Below, piece after piece: positions 11,683-24,474 of a stretch of DNA of 64,000 nucleotides. The notes below the pieces were generated by a model that saw nothing but the letters and a program-made list of their open reading frames with translations, searched no databases and was not told the DNA's origin. Made by a program: the position numbers and the translations under genes. Where the stretch lies: NCBI RefSeq assembly GCF_043641665.1, contig NC_092192.1:22302978-22366977 (forward strand), written 5' to 3'. How positions within the stretch are numbered: the first letter of the stretch is position 1; each line of letters opens with the position of its first letter. Origin of the DNA: Enoplosus armatus. Taxonomy: Eukaryota; Chordata; Actinopteri; Centrarchiformes; Enoplosidae.

Positions 11683-14600
11683 AGATGATGCATGCTCTGG
11701 TTCTGTAGTCCAAAGCTTCCTCGGGTGTAGCCTCCACCAAAGCCCCAGTTACAACTCCCAGTGACTCCAGTGACACAGGCGTGCAGCACCTTTTACTTCC
11801 TCTCCTGGCAGAGAAAGCTCCACCACTGGCCGAGTATGACTCTCACTTGACTGCTTCACTGAGACTGCGGGGGTGGGGGGGTTCTGGATCCACAGATCCT
11901 CCATCAATGACAGATGTGTAACTGGTAAACTGCTGCCAGTAGGCAACACGCTCTTTCTACCAGCACACCTGTGTCTCTGTGTTCAATGCAGAACACCCCC
12001 CCCCCCCCCACTGTGATGTACAAAAGCAAAAAATTTTTTGTTTGTTTGTTTTTTTGGGGATGTTATAGCTTGCGACAGCGTGGTGTCTCTGGGCCCAGAC
12101 CTACTGCTGAGGTTCCCTTTTTTTTTTTTTTTTTTTACGATGCTGTAAACATTGGCTATGAACCCGGAGCATATGAACTCAGCATCTGTGAAAGTGCTCC
12201 TCTCCAGTGACTCCAGATGCTCCTCTGGGACTACAAAGGATGGATTAAAGCTACTTATTTTCACTTTAGCAAAACACACAGTGACTTTTACTGAAAGACA
12301 AAAAAAAAAAAAAAGAAAGAAGCCTGTACTGTTTTTAGTCGTTGAAATGTACATTTAAGTACGCCTTTCGTGTCACATTCCGACACTGTTATCCAAAAGC
12401 TCCTCAGATTAAAGGGGGGAGTAAGCTTCAGATCAGTACCGGCACGGAGAAGTTAGGAAGCTACGAGATGATAAGAAGAACTTAAGGATCATCCTGGCTG
12501 CCTGTCTCTCTTTTCCTTTCCACATCTGAAGGCCACCCCCCCCACCCCCCCCCTTCATGTGGAGCAAGAGTCGTGTTCCAGGGGTCTGGTCTTCAGACTG
12601 TTTGGCCAGTAAGGTGACACCGGAGTCTGCACTTATTGCCAGTCATCTATGTTACCATCCGTCAACACAGTGGTCTCCGGCAGCTCTCCCCAAGGACCGT
12701 CGGAACAGGCCAAGTGTTTGCCATGCTCCCCCCTCCTGCTGCCTTGTTGTCTCATAAGTGTCCCCAAACAGACCAGCGACCAGATCAAATAGCCCCCGCG
12801 CCAAACCTCGATACCCACACTGTAATTACAGTCTGAGCGGTACAACTCCATTTCCTACAAGGGAGGGGGAGTGCGGTGGGATGGGTGTAATGTGGCTGAA
12901 GCAGCACAATTACCCAGACGTCTCATTGTTCGAAGTTCCTTTCCCCCGGTCACTGGCAGTTGTGCATTTTTTCACACGAGGCATTTAAGGCACGCTGTCG
13001 TCCGCAGTGATTTGCAAGAGGAGGAGGAGGAGGAGGGTTGGGAGGGCTCTCGCTTCACCGGAGTTCTGGCTGTTGCTGGGATGGAATCTGTGGCACTCTG
13101 ACCTTAGGGCTTACAAATATCAGACTTTTTGTTTTTTTATCCTAAAAGCCAAGTATCAGCCAGTTAAAGGGTCATTTCACCCTAAAAAAAAAAAAAAGCC
13201 ACTCAAAAAACCCACGTTTTGAGAAATTTGCCTCCAAAAACTGTCGACAGGAAGTTCTGCGGAATCGAACCGCAGCCGATGGTTGTTTTCATTACAGAGG
13301 AACTTGTGCGTTATTTTCCTCCATCAACCAATTCGTTATTTCGTCCATAAAACGCCACAGTATAACCCCCCCCCCCCGCTGTTGTAAATCTGTGTGTTTG
13401 ACAAGCGGGGAAATGTTTGGCATTCGTGCTTGAATTATCACTTCATCGATGGGTCAACTGTCAAAGTAGTTACCCGTGAATCTTCCCGTTGATCGACTGA
13501 CCAGCTCGACCGCGGAAGGCCCTCAGGAAGCAGCGCAGTGCTTCCTGGAAAGCTAAGCCATACACCTCCACTGTATTTAGGAGGTGACAAAAACCCCACC
13601 CCCAAAAAACTGGAGACGTTGGACCAAAACTCATCAGCGCGGCTGGATATCACCAGAGCGTCTGTGGTCAATATCCGGTTCGTTCGATTGCATGCGGCAC
13701 GTGTTGATCGCGCTTGCTCGGGTCATCAAGCTGGAGGCCCCCGCAACTTGGAAGTGAAGCGCCCGCACATGTAGTTTGTTGGTTTACAAAAGCACGCGGC
13801 GTGTACGGCGGCCTCAGGACGGCACGCCGCTGATGTGGCCGACTCTTTGCTGCTATTGGCACGTTGACAACACGTCTGCCATCTTTTTTTTTTCCGCAGA
13901 GAAAAAAAAAAAGAAAGAAAGAAAAAGAGACAGCGAAAGCTTTGTAGTCATTTTTGAGAACAAACGCACATCAAGAGTACCCCCCTCCCTCCCCCCCCCC
14001 TCCCCACCTGCCTGCCTGCCCGCCCATCTGTTCTTTACAGATCAATTAGGTTGTCAATAGCTCAGCAGAGCTCTCTGGTATGACGCACTGAAAGTGAGCT
14101 ACAGCTCCTGAAGAAGAATCGCTGAAAGGTAGGAGTGAATCCTAATTTGCGCCGACTGAAGAATCACACTCCAAAAGGGCCGGGCAAGGAACCAAGCGTC
14201 CGCTTCCTGTCATCACAGATCCGGCGGCGCTGATATTGCCGTTTGAAGCCGCTTGTTTGTCGCCTATTTCCGGCTTTTTTTTTTTTTTTTAATTTAATTG
14301 AATTTTTTTGGGTTTTCTGACGCAGCTCCTGGCTTTGCTAAATTTAGTATAAAAAAAAAACAAAACAAATGAGTAATGAAAACACTTGGGAGTTGAGCTG
14401 AATGTCTGCATGCCTGTCACCCAACAGCCACTCGTTATGTGATATGTAATGAGTATACACCATTATAATAGAAATTCACACTCCCAAATACTCGTTACAC
14501 ACCAGTTTGACGACGCCTCGTGATGCGTTATCAGCTATTTGTGCATTCGACTGTAGCAAATGAGATGGGGGGGGAAGGGGGGGGACAACACGCCCTGTCA

Positions 14601-15900
14601 CTTTATCTTTTAAAATGTGACTATGGGGTGTTTTCACAGCGTACTACTCCAGCTGCCATCCAAGCGACACCCCACTCTCTTAATGCTAATGCTTAATATC
14701 TACCCAGCACATTCATACCACAGGGAGGGCCAAAATAAACAAGCGAGGGGCACCAGAGACTTCCCCATGCGAGAAAAGGGACCACACTGGGCAGGAAACT
14801 CCATTTAGCAGGCGGGCGCTGACAGCACAAGTCAGCTATCCCCTCTCCTTAAAAGTCTCAAGTGAGGCCGCCCGAGGGGCCCCGACACAACACCGCCTGA
14901 GCACCCCACCTCGGGCTGCAGACAGATGGATGCCCCCCCCTGCCCGCCCGCCCGCCCCAACATTAGTTCCAGTGGTTTTAGGCAGGGCTGACCTCTCCAG
15001 TGCCGGTCATATTGCTGAAATAGACGTGGAGCGAGGTGAAGCGCCTCAGAGAACAGTATCAAGATGACCGCATCACTGCTTTGTCCTCCAAGGGCAGTGA
15101 CGTTCCCTGCTGTCACTGGCGAGGGATTAAAGTGACGGGGGGGGCAATCTGCCAGCCCCATCTCCACAGAAGTGTCGTCCTTTCCCCCACCCCGCATCCT
15201 CTTTGCCCACAAAAATGGGACGCCTTTGTGAGAGTGCATCATTCATCGCAGTCACTGTACAGTAAATCTCCATGGCAGTACGTCCCAGATGTTGGACCAT
15301 CGGGTGGGTTTCCACACAGGTGTTGTTGTGTAGTGTCCACTGCTGCACTGAGGTCATCAGAACATTAGAAATGCTACTGCAGCTACAGCAATGTTGATAC
15401 CCCCAAAAGACCTAACCCAATAATGGCCGATAATTCCCTTGATTGATTGATACGTTTTTTTACGAATAGAAATCTTTAAACTCAATTCATTACGTGTCAC
15501 CTCTACCATAACGCTCTCTCTTTTACCGCAGTATCTTTGATTGATGATCTCTTTAGGGGAATTATCTGCAAAAACCATGCAGAGGAGTTGGAGGAGGAGG
15601 AGGAGGAGGAGGAGGGGGGCGGGGGGGGCTGAGTAGTGTCTGCAGAAGGGAAGGCAGTGAAGGATTTTTGGTGGTCAGACTTTTAGTGAATGAATCCACC
15701 TGAAACTGTAAAAGTGAGAGAGCACCAGGTCAGAGGTGTCCTCATGTGGGTTATTATGGAAAATGAGCTTTTTGTAAACTCTCATTGCTATCAAGTTAAT
15801 ACCAAACATTTAAAAACGACCCCCATAGTTTAGTTTTGTTTTTTTTATGGTATCTTTATTGTTTTTCTTTTGGGTTATGGGACTTAGGAGTTCAGGAAGT

Positions 15901-15925
15901 CCCCCCCCCCCCCCCCCCCCCCCCC
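15901..15925. repeat. C25 homopolymer
   Basis: Uninterrupted C run in intron 1. Confidence 0.97.
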
Positions 15926-16202
15926 GTCTCGACCCTTTCCTCCCCTCAGAGTGACTATGTGTGATCCATCCTCCACACACAGGAGCAGATAGCGGTCAGC
16001 CCCTGTGTGTGTGTGTGTGTGTGTGTGTGCTAATCTTGAAATATGCTGCCGTGGGACAGGAAACCAGTGGCACCCCCCCCCCCCCCCCCCACAGCTGTGT
16101 CAGGCCACCAGCAGCCAGCGCTGTGCCCGTCCTGGAGCCCCTGGAGTGTTTGCTCCCCTAACATGATCCGCTGCTGGGCCGCCGCTGGTGAAACCCTAAT
16201 GG

Positions 16203-17286
16203 CAGGGATGGAAAGAGTTCTCCACTGTCACACTGAAGTAGAAGTACTGTTACTTTAAAAGGAATTTTGCGTTACTGCGTTAGATTTTCAAAGGTGGGGG
16301 TGAAGAAATAAAATGCTCTATTATTATATATGATACTACTGTTACAATAAGTTCCATTTCCATACAGCCTGTGCACACAACTGATTACCAATTACCGATA
16401 TGCCACCGCCTTCCTCTGTATAAACTTACAACATGACATTATGAAGCCACATAAATGAAACAGAATAAAAACATCGCCAAAGCAGACGGCACAGAGATGT
16501 GTAGATAAGAACCCCCCCCCCCGCCCCCCACAGCGTCTGCTGCCACAAGCACACATATTCAAGCAAAGCAGAGACTGCACAGTTTTTACACACGACGCTT
16601 AGTTGCCAGGCAACACAGTGCTTTCTCTGGACAGCCAGCGTTGCACTGACCTGTCTGAACGGCACCGGGAAGTCCTCCACAATCTGTGCCCCACCATAAC
16701 CAGTCCACTCCAGCCGCTCTGTGCCCCACCATAACCAGTCCACTCCAGCCGCTCTGTGCCCCACCATAACCAGTCCACTCCAGTGGCAGGCACTGCTGTC
16801 AAGAAGAAAGGCAGAAAGGCTTCGCACACCTCACTGAAGTTCCTCAGCAAATGCAGAAGTACCCGCTGTGGGATCCGCCATGAGCCACGTTAGCGCTTAG
16901 CATTTTAGCCATACCCAGCATGCACCTGTAGGTCATGCAACATTGTGGGTGTGTTTGATATTGGGTCACTTGGCCTCCCTGCCGGGCGGTGCATTAAATC
17001 AGTGATTCATTGAAGGGAGGATGCAGCCCTTTTTTTTTTTTTTTTTTTTACTCCAATCCTTCATTTCATTGCACTGTTGTGCATTTATGTGACCCCCCCC
17101 CCCCCCCCCCCCTCCCCGACACTTGGCCAGTGAATGCATACATTTTGTTTTGAAACTTTTAACGGATGCGACTCGAAATCTGGCGAAGTACAAGACTTCT
17201 TAGGGACAGTACTTTACAGAGTAAAATAGTAAAACAGTACACAAAAGTACAACCGTGTTGCAGTAACGAGAGTACTTCCACCCCTG
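16203..17286. mobile_element. hAT-like non-autonomous transposon (MITE-type) in intron 1
   Basis: The left end reads CAGGGATGGAAAG and the right end, in reverse complement, CAGGGGTGGAAGT, typical of hAT-superfamily terminal inverted repeats in fish (CAGGGRTGGAAAGTA type). The flanking 8-mers CCTAATGG (16195-16202) and CCTCATGA (17287-17294) match at 6 of 8 positions, consistent with a decayed 8-bp target-site duplication. AGTACTTT-like motifs occur inside both ends. There is no transposase frame in the 1.08 kb, so it would have been moved in trans. Internally it has C tracts, a T tract and a three-copy 35-bp repeat. Confidence 0.6.
16684..16783. repeat. 35-bp minisatellite, about 2.9 copies
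   Basis: Copies start at 16684, 16719 and 16754 with essentially identical sequence; each begins CTGTGCCCCACCATAACC. The repeat lies inside the hAT-like element, so it is either part of that family's consensus or a recent local expansion. Confidence 0.9.
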
Positions 17287-18152
17287 CCTCATGATAATTC
17301 GTGATAAGAAATCATTATTCGAGACAAAGTGTGATTCAATGTTTTGTCACTACAGCCAGCAGCTGCTCTACCCTTCCCTCGCTCCAGTACTTCCTCCTCT
17401 ATTTCCTCTCGCCTCTTCCTGGTCTCATCACACATAGAACATTTACAGCTAAGAAAAAATGGAGAATGAGAGTGCAGTGGCCACATACAGTTGCTGCTCT
17501 CTTGTTCTCTCAAAGCCCCTATCCCAAGCGCCCCCCCCCCCCTCCCCTCGGTGCACTCGGTGGAGAAAATCAATGCTTGTTACTGGCGGGCTATTGGAAC
17601 TCAAACTGAACTCTTGGCAGGATTTGTGATAACTTGGGAGGATGTTGGAGCGGTTGTGTTTGAGTCCTCGGGACTGCTCTTTGCGAAACGCGCCTGGAAG
17701 CTGCGTTCAAAAAGCCTCCTTCAAAACGGTTTGAATGCGAGAATAGTTTGGCCGAACCGCCCCCCCGCGTTATCGACGTCGATGTTTTGATGTTCCTGCA
17801 GAAGCCGACGCTTGGCTATTTGTACCAGAGCGGCGCTGCGGAACGCTTGAGGAAAGTGCGTTTAAAAAGTCAGAGTGAACAGCTGGAATCGTCCGTGCAA
17901 GCCCTTGCTCCAAATTTCCACAATCCCCTCCTCTCAAAGAAGAAAGCCTCGGCCCCCCCTCGCTCGCGGAATCTGCTCACGGCCCCTAGAGAGACATGAT
18001 AAAAACACCCAATTTCCTTTTGCAAAGTTGACCCTGCCCAGCTAAATGCTTAGCATCAACACAGGCTCAATTAAGGAGGTTGTCTCTTTACGGCTGGCGC
18101 TTTGTATTCTCATGCAAGTGCCTCATTTTGTTGTCCCCACAGGGTCAAACAG

Positions 18153-18155
<3 letters not shown>

Positions 18156-18196
<41 letters not shown>
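18156..18196. repeat. (GA)n microsatellite
   Basis: About 20 GA units in intron 1. Confidence 0.98.
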
Positions 18197-18197
<1 letters not shown>

Positions 18198-19218
18198 ACC
18201 CCCTCCTCCCTCCCACCCCCACACTGCTGCCAATTTAACTTTGAATGCACATTTGAAAATCAATTCCTGTGGCTTTGGTGAGAGGAGGAGGAGGCAACAA
18301 AGCTGTAAAACAACAAATTCTGTCGGAGGGAAGCCGGCGCGCTGAAAAGAATTGCAGATGAGGGAGGGAGAGGAGCAGGAAAGTTGTTGAGTTTTCTTTG
18401 ATCGCCATCTTACGCCCCCCCCCCCCCCCACCTCCTCCTCTCTGCTCCTTCTTGAAAGATTAGAAAGCTCATTCTGTCCACCACTTTTAAAGGACTCTTT
18501 TTTTCTCTCCCCCCCCCCTCTCCCCGAGCCATTAACAGCTATGTCTTTTTTTCCCCAAGCAGAACTGGGTGAGCAGGGCGGTTATCTCGAGTGCAGTGTG
18601 AGGGTTAGCTCAGCTTAGCCTTAATTTGAGTTGCTAAGCCAAAGTATGGCTTAATCTTACTTTCTTCTTTTTCTTCTTACCACAACTGGCCACAGAGCGA
18701 TAAGGGCTGCAGACCTCTGACACGTCGCCGCGTTCTGGTCCGAAATGAAAGGCGCCCCCTCGCAACACTGCCTGGGTGGAAGCCTTTGATGGGGCCGAAG
18801 TGCCGTCCGTGTTTTATGTGCGTTTCCCTGAAGGGAGGCGGGTCGTACGCTGGACCCTCAGCAGAGAGGATTTTTGTTGACCTCCTTGTACAAATATCAG
18901 ACAAAAAACGAGCGCCCTGTCGTGGATTCATTGTAGGAGTCAGGCAGTCTGGGGGAGATGCGGATGCAAGTGCATATTTACATGCGGAGCGATAGAGGCG
19001 CAGAAAAAGGGGCTGTCGCCTCAAGCCAATAGCTCGTCAAGTAAAATGACGTTGAAATGAACCCTTCGGGGGACTCCGTATCCCACAGGGGACGGATCTA
19101 CGCGGGATTGAGGCTGTCCGCCCACCTCGCCGCTTTTTTCCTTAAGATTGCTGTCTCTTTGTTTTGCGGCCTCAGTTTTCCCCTCTCGCTACTGATTAAC
19201 TGTCAGGGCCTTTGGTGT

Positions 19219-19255
<37 letters not shown>
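19219..19255. repeat. (CAG)12 trinucleotide repeat
   Basis: Twelve uninterrupted CAG units in intron 1. The reading frames through it give only poly-Gln or poly-Ala shadows. Confidence 0.97.
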
Positions 19256-19256
<1 letters not shown>

Positions 19257-19612
19257 CCTCTCCCATCACATCAGCGGAGCGGCTGCATTACCGTCGCGTT
19301 GTCGCTCGGAGGAACTTTCAGTGCACGTCTGACTCGGTGTCAAAGACAGAAAAAAGTCGACGTCCACTATTTAAAAAGTTGTCCATCTTCGGACGTATGG
19401 TACGTTTTAAAGTTGATCTTCACAGTCATGTCTTGACTGACCCCCACATGCAAATAAACCCCCCCCCCCCCCTTCTAGCCGCATTTCAGTACTAGAGCGA
19501 TTTGTGCGTGAGTTACTGGGCGTTGTCTGGATGTTTTGCCTTTTCAGAGGAAGTAAATCTGCTCAGGGATGAAAGCCCACTTGTGTTTGTGGTGAAATAA
19601 GGCTGGGGGGAG

Positions 19613-19614
<2 letters not shown>

Positions 19615-19643
<29 letters not shown>
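19615..19643. repeat. G29 homopolymer
   Basis: One of the two longest homopolymers in the window; intron 1. Confidence 0.96.
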
Positions 19644-19645
<2 letters not shown>

Positions 19646-22600
19646 TGTAGATCTTTGGCAGTGGCCCTCTGCTCTTGTTTTCTATATCAGCAGGACACAC
19701 CGAGCCACTTGTTCTTGCACTGGATGAGGAAAAAGTTCTGCCTCAGCACTTTGCCATCCTCCATTATAGAGAGGACGTTGCAGGGAGGGGGTGGGGGGTG
19801 GGGAGTGGGGGGTTGTTCCAGTTTTTCTGGGTTTTTTTGTCTTGTGCACTTACTTCTCTGTCACCCTCTCAGGCTTTCGTCTCGTCCTCCTCCTCCTCCT
19901 CCTCCTCCTCCTCCCACTCTTACCGAGTTAAAAACTCTGAAGTGGTCTGACAGCGATTCACTTTGCATATGCACATTTACAATCCAATCCATACGACCGA
20001 CGCGGCGCGTTCACGTGGGTCCTTGTTCAAACACACAGGATTGACCGACCGCATCATTGCACTACGGAGCAATTCAAGTGTGTAGTATTTTGTGTACTAC
20101 ACTGTACAACTTTCTGAACTGAAGCAAGGGCTCAGTGTTTGCCAGCGGTGTGAATGTATATTTATATTATACAGCTTTGATATTAAAGGGCAAAGACTTG
20201 TTTCTACAGTAAGTATAATACCAGAAATCTTCCCTGTTGCAGCGTTTTGTACGTTTTCACAGCACAGTTTCACCCCTGGCCGGCGCATCAGCTCCAGTAA
20301 CACGTGTCAAGCATGGGTTAAACGTGTGTGTGTGTGTGAGGGGGGGTGGGGGGGGTTATCTTCCACAGTGACTTGGAGCTTCCGCCATAGGCGTTCATTT
20401 GGGTGAATTATTGATATCAGTTTCCGAGCGATTCACCGAGCCCTCGTGTGTGCAGATTTTACGTTTAATCTGTCGCCCGCCAAGAAAGGACAGCTGCGCC
20501 TCGAAAAGGCAAGGCGTGCAACCATTTTCACGACCACCGATGACTGGCGGCCTTCGGACCTACAAGCGTACAGCACATGCAGCTCTGAAATTCATCTTTT
20601 CCTCCGCGCACCATTCCTGTCAAACGCAGCCTGGACTCCCCGCAGCTTCCCAGTGGTTTCATTAGCTCACGCGTGGCTTTGAGTCTTGCTGCCGTCCTGC
20701 CGTGGTCCAGCATGGGCAGGAGCTAATAGGTCCTTAGAGGTTTCCAGACTTTCCTATTAGACACCCTTCTCAAGACAACCAGGCGCTCTCTCCAGACTCC
20801 AGCTGCTCCACTTAACCCGATTTGAGTTCATCTTTTCCTGCCTCGCCCCCTTATCTGTTACATACATCTGCACTCTCTGTGAGCTGTGCAGCCGGGGGAA
20901 TGCCGCGCTGCTCAGAAAGGCAAGTATCCTCGAGTTGTGTGGCGGCGCAGTAGTCGGCCTCCGTCATACAGTCGTGCTAATGCACTGTGTGGTTTCCGAA
21001 AATGTCCATGCAGTCAGTGACTGTTATTTTTCTCCATTTCTCCCGAACTGAGCCGACATCCCGGAGGAAAAAAGGGGCAGATCAGTTCTGTTTGTGGAGG
21101 ACAAGCAGCTGAGAGATCATTTCATCCGGTCTAAACTTCCCCCGGATGATCGGCATATCATCTTTTTTCGAGCCGGTGTTCGGTGGTTTGCCTCTTGATG
21201 ATGATGATGATGATGAGGATGATTTAGCTCCGTCTCACACGGCGGCGGCCTCGTCCTCTTTTAAAAGCTTTCGCTTTACATTTCCACATGGCTTGCTCCG
21301 GAGCAACTTGGACTGTAAAATTTATGAGTCAGCTCTAAAAGGCTCCGTCCCGCTGAGCTTCTCACCACAGACAACCCCACCCCCCACCCATCCACCCCAC
21401 CCCACCCCCACCAAAACCAGACAGACTCACTGCAGCCATGACACATATGCTACCTCAAAGCTATTAGCTGAACGGCCTCCATCTAACGGCTCGGAGACCT
21501 TGAGGGAGGGGAGGCGAAACAATGTTTTTTATGCCACACAAGAGCAACCTTGTGAAAAAAGATATGTTTTTTTTTATTCATTCAATTTTAGAGATTTATC
21601 ACATCTGCGCCGAAATATAATCTAAGTACAGCTAATATATGGAACTATCTTTATACTGTAGATATCCAGCCTCTCCCATGACTTTGACATTTGTTAAAAA
21701 GTCTTTCAAAGTCAATCAATCAAAAGTAAAAAGTTCACATTAATCACTACAAGAATCATTCGTTACAGTCCTAGTTTATTTTTTATTTATTTTGGAATAT
21801 TCATTTTATTTATTATGCATAGGCCTTTTGTGTTTAATGTCAAAAGCACATGAGTGGTGATGTAGCATCCACGCTCAGAAAATGGCAATATTTGGTATTT
21901 GGAACTCGGAAAAAGGCGAGTTGGGCACAATTTTGGAGATTTTCAAATTCCATCATATAGTGTTTTTGGCAAATCGTGTCATCATCACATTTCTGCAACT
22001 TGTAAACCCCCAGGACAAAATATGTTACAGTGTGTTTTCAGTTTGAGAAAGAAAGAGACAGACAGAGAGGAAGTGGCAGTCATGTGTCCCCCCCCCCCCC
22101 CCCACCCCCTTTAACGGCGGCAAAATATAACCTCAAAAGGTGTCTCCGATCACATCGCGGCGTGCTTTCAGTGCTCGAAAAAAAGGGGTTCCACGTCAGA
22201 CATAAAGCCCAGCCGCTATTCGAGTCTTAACTCGAAGCAACTTCAAAGCCTCAGCACCATTTCCTCCCATTCAGAGCCGCCTATTTCTCCTTCTTTGCAA
22301 ACGTAATTGCATTGAGAGCAGGGCCATCAGACGCTACTCTATATTCCCGTCAGCGGAAAGCACTTGAGTTCTTAATCCCCCCCCCCCGCCCCACCCTACC
22401 CCAGAAAAAAAAAAAAAAAACCTTAGAGAGGATTTGTCACTTTGAGGGCAGGAATTTTGACTGCTTTTCTTATCAGGTGTTATCAGGAAAAGTCTGAACC
22501 TTTGAACTCCTTCTCATTCATGCACCTGTGGGAAGAACCATCACGGCCCCTGGCTCTTGTGTTGGACCTGATTACTCTGTTTCCGATGGCATGTGCCCCG

Positions 22601-23910
22601 TGCTTCCATGCAGGAGAGGAAGAAGTGGAAAACATCGCCTTCTGCAGCTTTGAGATTTACCCAAAAACTGCGACGGGCTCCCGCCTCTTTTGCAGTCTTC
22701 GCGCCCCAAACCGAAACCCTGTCGCCCCGAGTTATGTTTGATTCCCGTTTGAACACAACTTGTTTAAACTTTAAACCCAGCGCTAAGTTATTCCACAGGA
22801 GCAGCATCGTAACCCCGAGTGAAACAAAGCTCGAGTGACACCGGCGTCTGTGTAATGCAGGAGCTACAGAGCTACCTAAACGCCCCAACATGTTCCCTGT
22901 CCTCCTGCTGTGTGCGCACAAGCACTCCCGCCAATCTCCTGAAAAGCGTGCAATACCGAGACGGGGTGGGGTGGGGGGGGGGGGATGATTCCAGTTTGAG
23001 AAGAAGCACTGAAAACAGGACGCACCCTCTTCTTCCGTGCGCTCTCCGGGGAGAAATCTCACTCGGGCCTCGAGTTTTGTGTTATTGCTCTTCAAACATA
23101 ATTTGTGTGCCGCCAACATGCTGTCATTCAAATTGGAGTAGGAAGAGGAAAGAAGATGGAGGGTGGGGGGGGAAGCAATTTAAAATAAAATAAAAACCTG
23201 TGGGAATTACCTCGCCTCCATCTCCATCTGCCTCTGTCTCTGTCTTCATTTATTTCTTTCAGAAGAGAGTCTGCAGACCGCACGAACGCCGAGCAGACGC
23301 ACGACTCATTTATAATCAGTTACAGAGAGGAGCTTTGCAAATGATTCCACGAAACAGACAGCGCCGCGCAGTTTAGAAGTCTCTTCGCCGAGTCCAGTCG
23401 AGCTTCTGATTAGCGCGGCTCGACTGCATCTGCTTCTAACCCGCCGGAGAATTCGGTTTCGGCTTTTAGAATTTGGAGCGCGTCCTCTCTCCGATTTACG
23501 CTTTCAACGTCGCCGTTGAGCAATTACACATCACACGCTGGTTTCGCTCGGCCGCGTTGTCGCCCAGCTCGAGAGGTTTGGAGGGAGGGCGACGGAGAGT
23601 GTTTTTCAGAAGTCGTGCCGCCCACTTGCCTCTTGTATGCAGTGTTTATCATAGTCCTGACTCTTCCTACACTAGTGCAGATCAGGAGTGTGTGAGCGAT
23701 CCAAACGTATCATGCGCTCTTTAAATACCCTTAACAACTCTCTCTCAGTAACGCAGACTGTTCATTCCGGGCCTTTCTCTTCAATCTGTTGCCTGTTACG
23801 TAAGCTTTAAAACACCACACGGCTCCGGTTTAGAGATAATTATAACCCCAAATTTCAGCCCTGCTGCTGGCACCAAGGTCTCATATTCTAAAATCATGCT
23901 AAATCTTTTA

Positions 23911-23928
23911 CCCCCCCCCCCCCCCCCC
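23911..23928. repeat. C18 homopolymer in the exon 2 polypyrimidine tract
   Basis: Ends 15 nt upstream of the exon 2 start and forms most of the polypyrimidine tract of that acceptor. Confidence 0.96.
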
Positions 23929-23943
23929 TTCTCTTTCCTCCAG

Positions 23944-24270
23944 GATCCCGGCCCAGGCTTGAGGATGCGGCCCCCCGGGTCGTGGAACACCCGTCCGACC
24001 TGATCGTGTCCAAGGGCGAGCCGGCCACGCTCAACTGCAAGGCGGAGGGGCGGCCGACCCCCATGGTGGAGTGGTACAAAGACGGCGAGCGCGTGGAGAC
24101 GGACCGAGAGGACCCCCGGTCCCACCGGATGCTCTTGCCCAGCGGCTCCCTCTTCTTCCTGCGAATCGTGCACGGGAGGCGGAGCAAACCCGACGAGGGC
24201 GTCTACGTGTGCGTGGCGCGCAACTACCTGGGCGAGGCGGTCAGTCGCAATGCATCGCTGGAGGTGGCAA
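23944..24270 (+). CDS. robo3: robo3 exon 2: immunoglobulin domain 1 (Slit-binding domain)
   Basis: Encodes residues 22-130 and one base of 131, the whole Ig1 domain in one exon as in other Robo genes. In the Robo family Ig1 is the main contact for the leucine-rich repeat domain of Slit. Visible landmarks are C53 and C111, W65, the DEGVYVC strand-F motif, and an N-glycosylation sequon at N124 (NAS). The strand around residues 84-103 ([18 protein letters not shown]) matches the Slit-binding Robo1/2 type. Mammalian ROBO3 has a proline at the position of L94. The acceptor is CTTTCCTCCAG preceded by a C18 run; the donor is GCAA|GTAAGT. Exon GC content is far above that of the flanking introns. A (GA)n tract starts 31 nt after the exon. 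Confidence 0.95.
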
Positions 24271-24299
24271 GTAAGTGTCCTTTTGGTGTGCGATGGAAC

Positions 24300-24301
<2 letters not shown>

Positions 24302-24331
<30 letters not shown>
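24302..24331. repeat. (AG)n microsatellite just after exon 2
   Basis: About 15 AG units starting 32 nt downstream of the Ig1 exon. Confidence 0.97.
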
Positions 24332-24334
<3 letters not shown>

Positions 24335-24474
24335 AATGCCGGGCAGAGACATGGGACTTGGAATGGAGGCAGATGCTACACGCGATGCTACAATGACACT
24401 AGTGTGGCTCACCGGATGTCGGCTGTTGGTACGAGTCTGCCATTGGCCGACTGTCCATTTTGGAAGGGCACGAT

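Larger units (their letters stand above)
11030..23943 (+). other. robo3 intron 1
   Basis: 12.9 kb with no supportable gene. It holds a second TGTTG-type pentamer tract (about 11638-11682), many homopolymers (C25 at 15901-15925, C18 at 16073, C20 at 17093, G29 at 19615-19643), (GA)n at 18156-18196, (CAG)12 at 19219-19255, a TCC tract near 19885, and a hAT-like element with an internal 35-bp minisatellite at 16203-17286. The intron ends with a C18 tract just upstream of the exon 2 acceptor. Long first introns are usual in Robo genes. Confidence 0.85.

Noticed and set aside
13251..13306. tRNA-like element on the minus strand with a perfect 5-bp/7-nt T-arm and 6 of 7 acceptor-like pairs
   Set aside because: Only 56 nt long, with no D-arm and no room for a normal anticodon arm. 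At best a tRNA-derived relic or a chance hairpin.
16684..16783. Regular 35-bp repeats resembling a CRISPR array
   Set aside because: Direct tandem copies without spacers, in a vertebrate intron inside a transposon-like element.
22541..23131. 196-codon minus-strand frame
   Set aside because: No recognisable domain and runs through a C tract. A shadow frame in intron 1.
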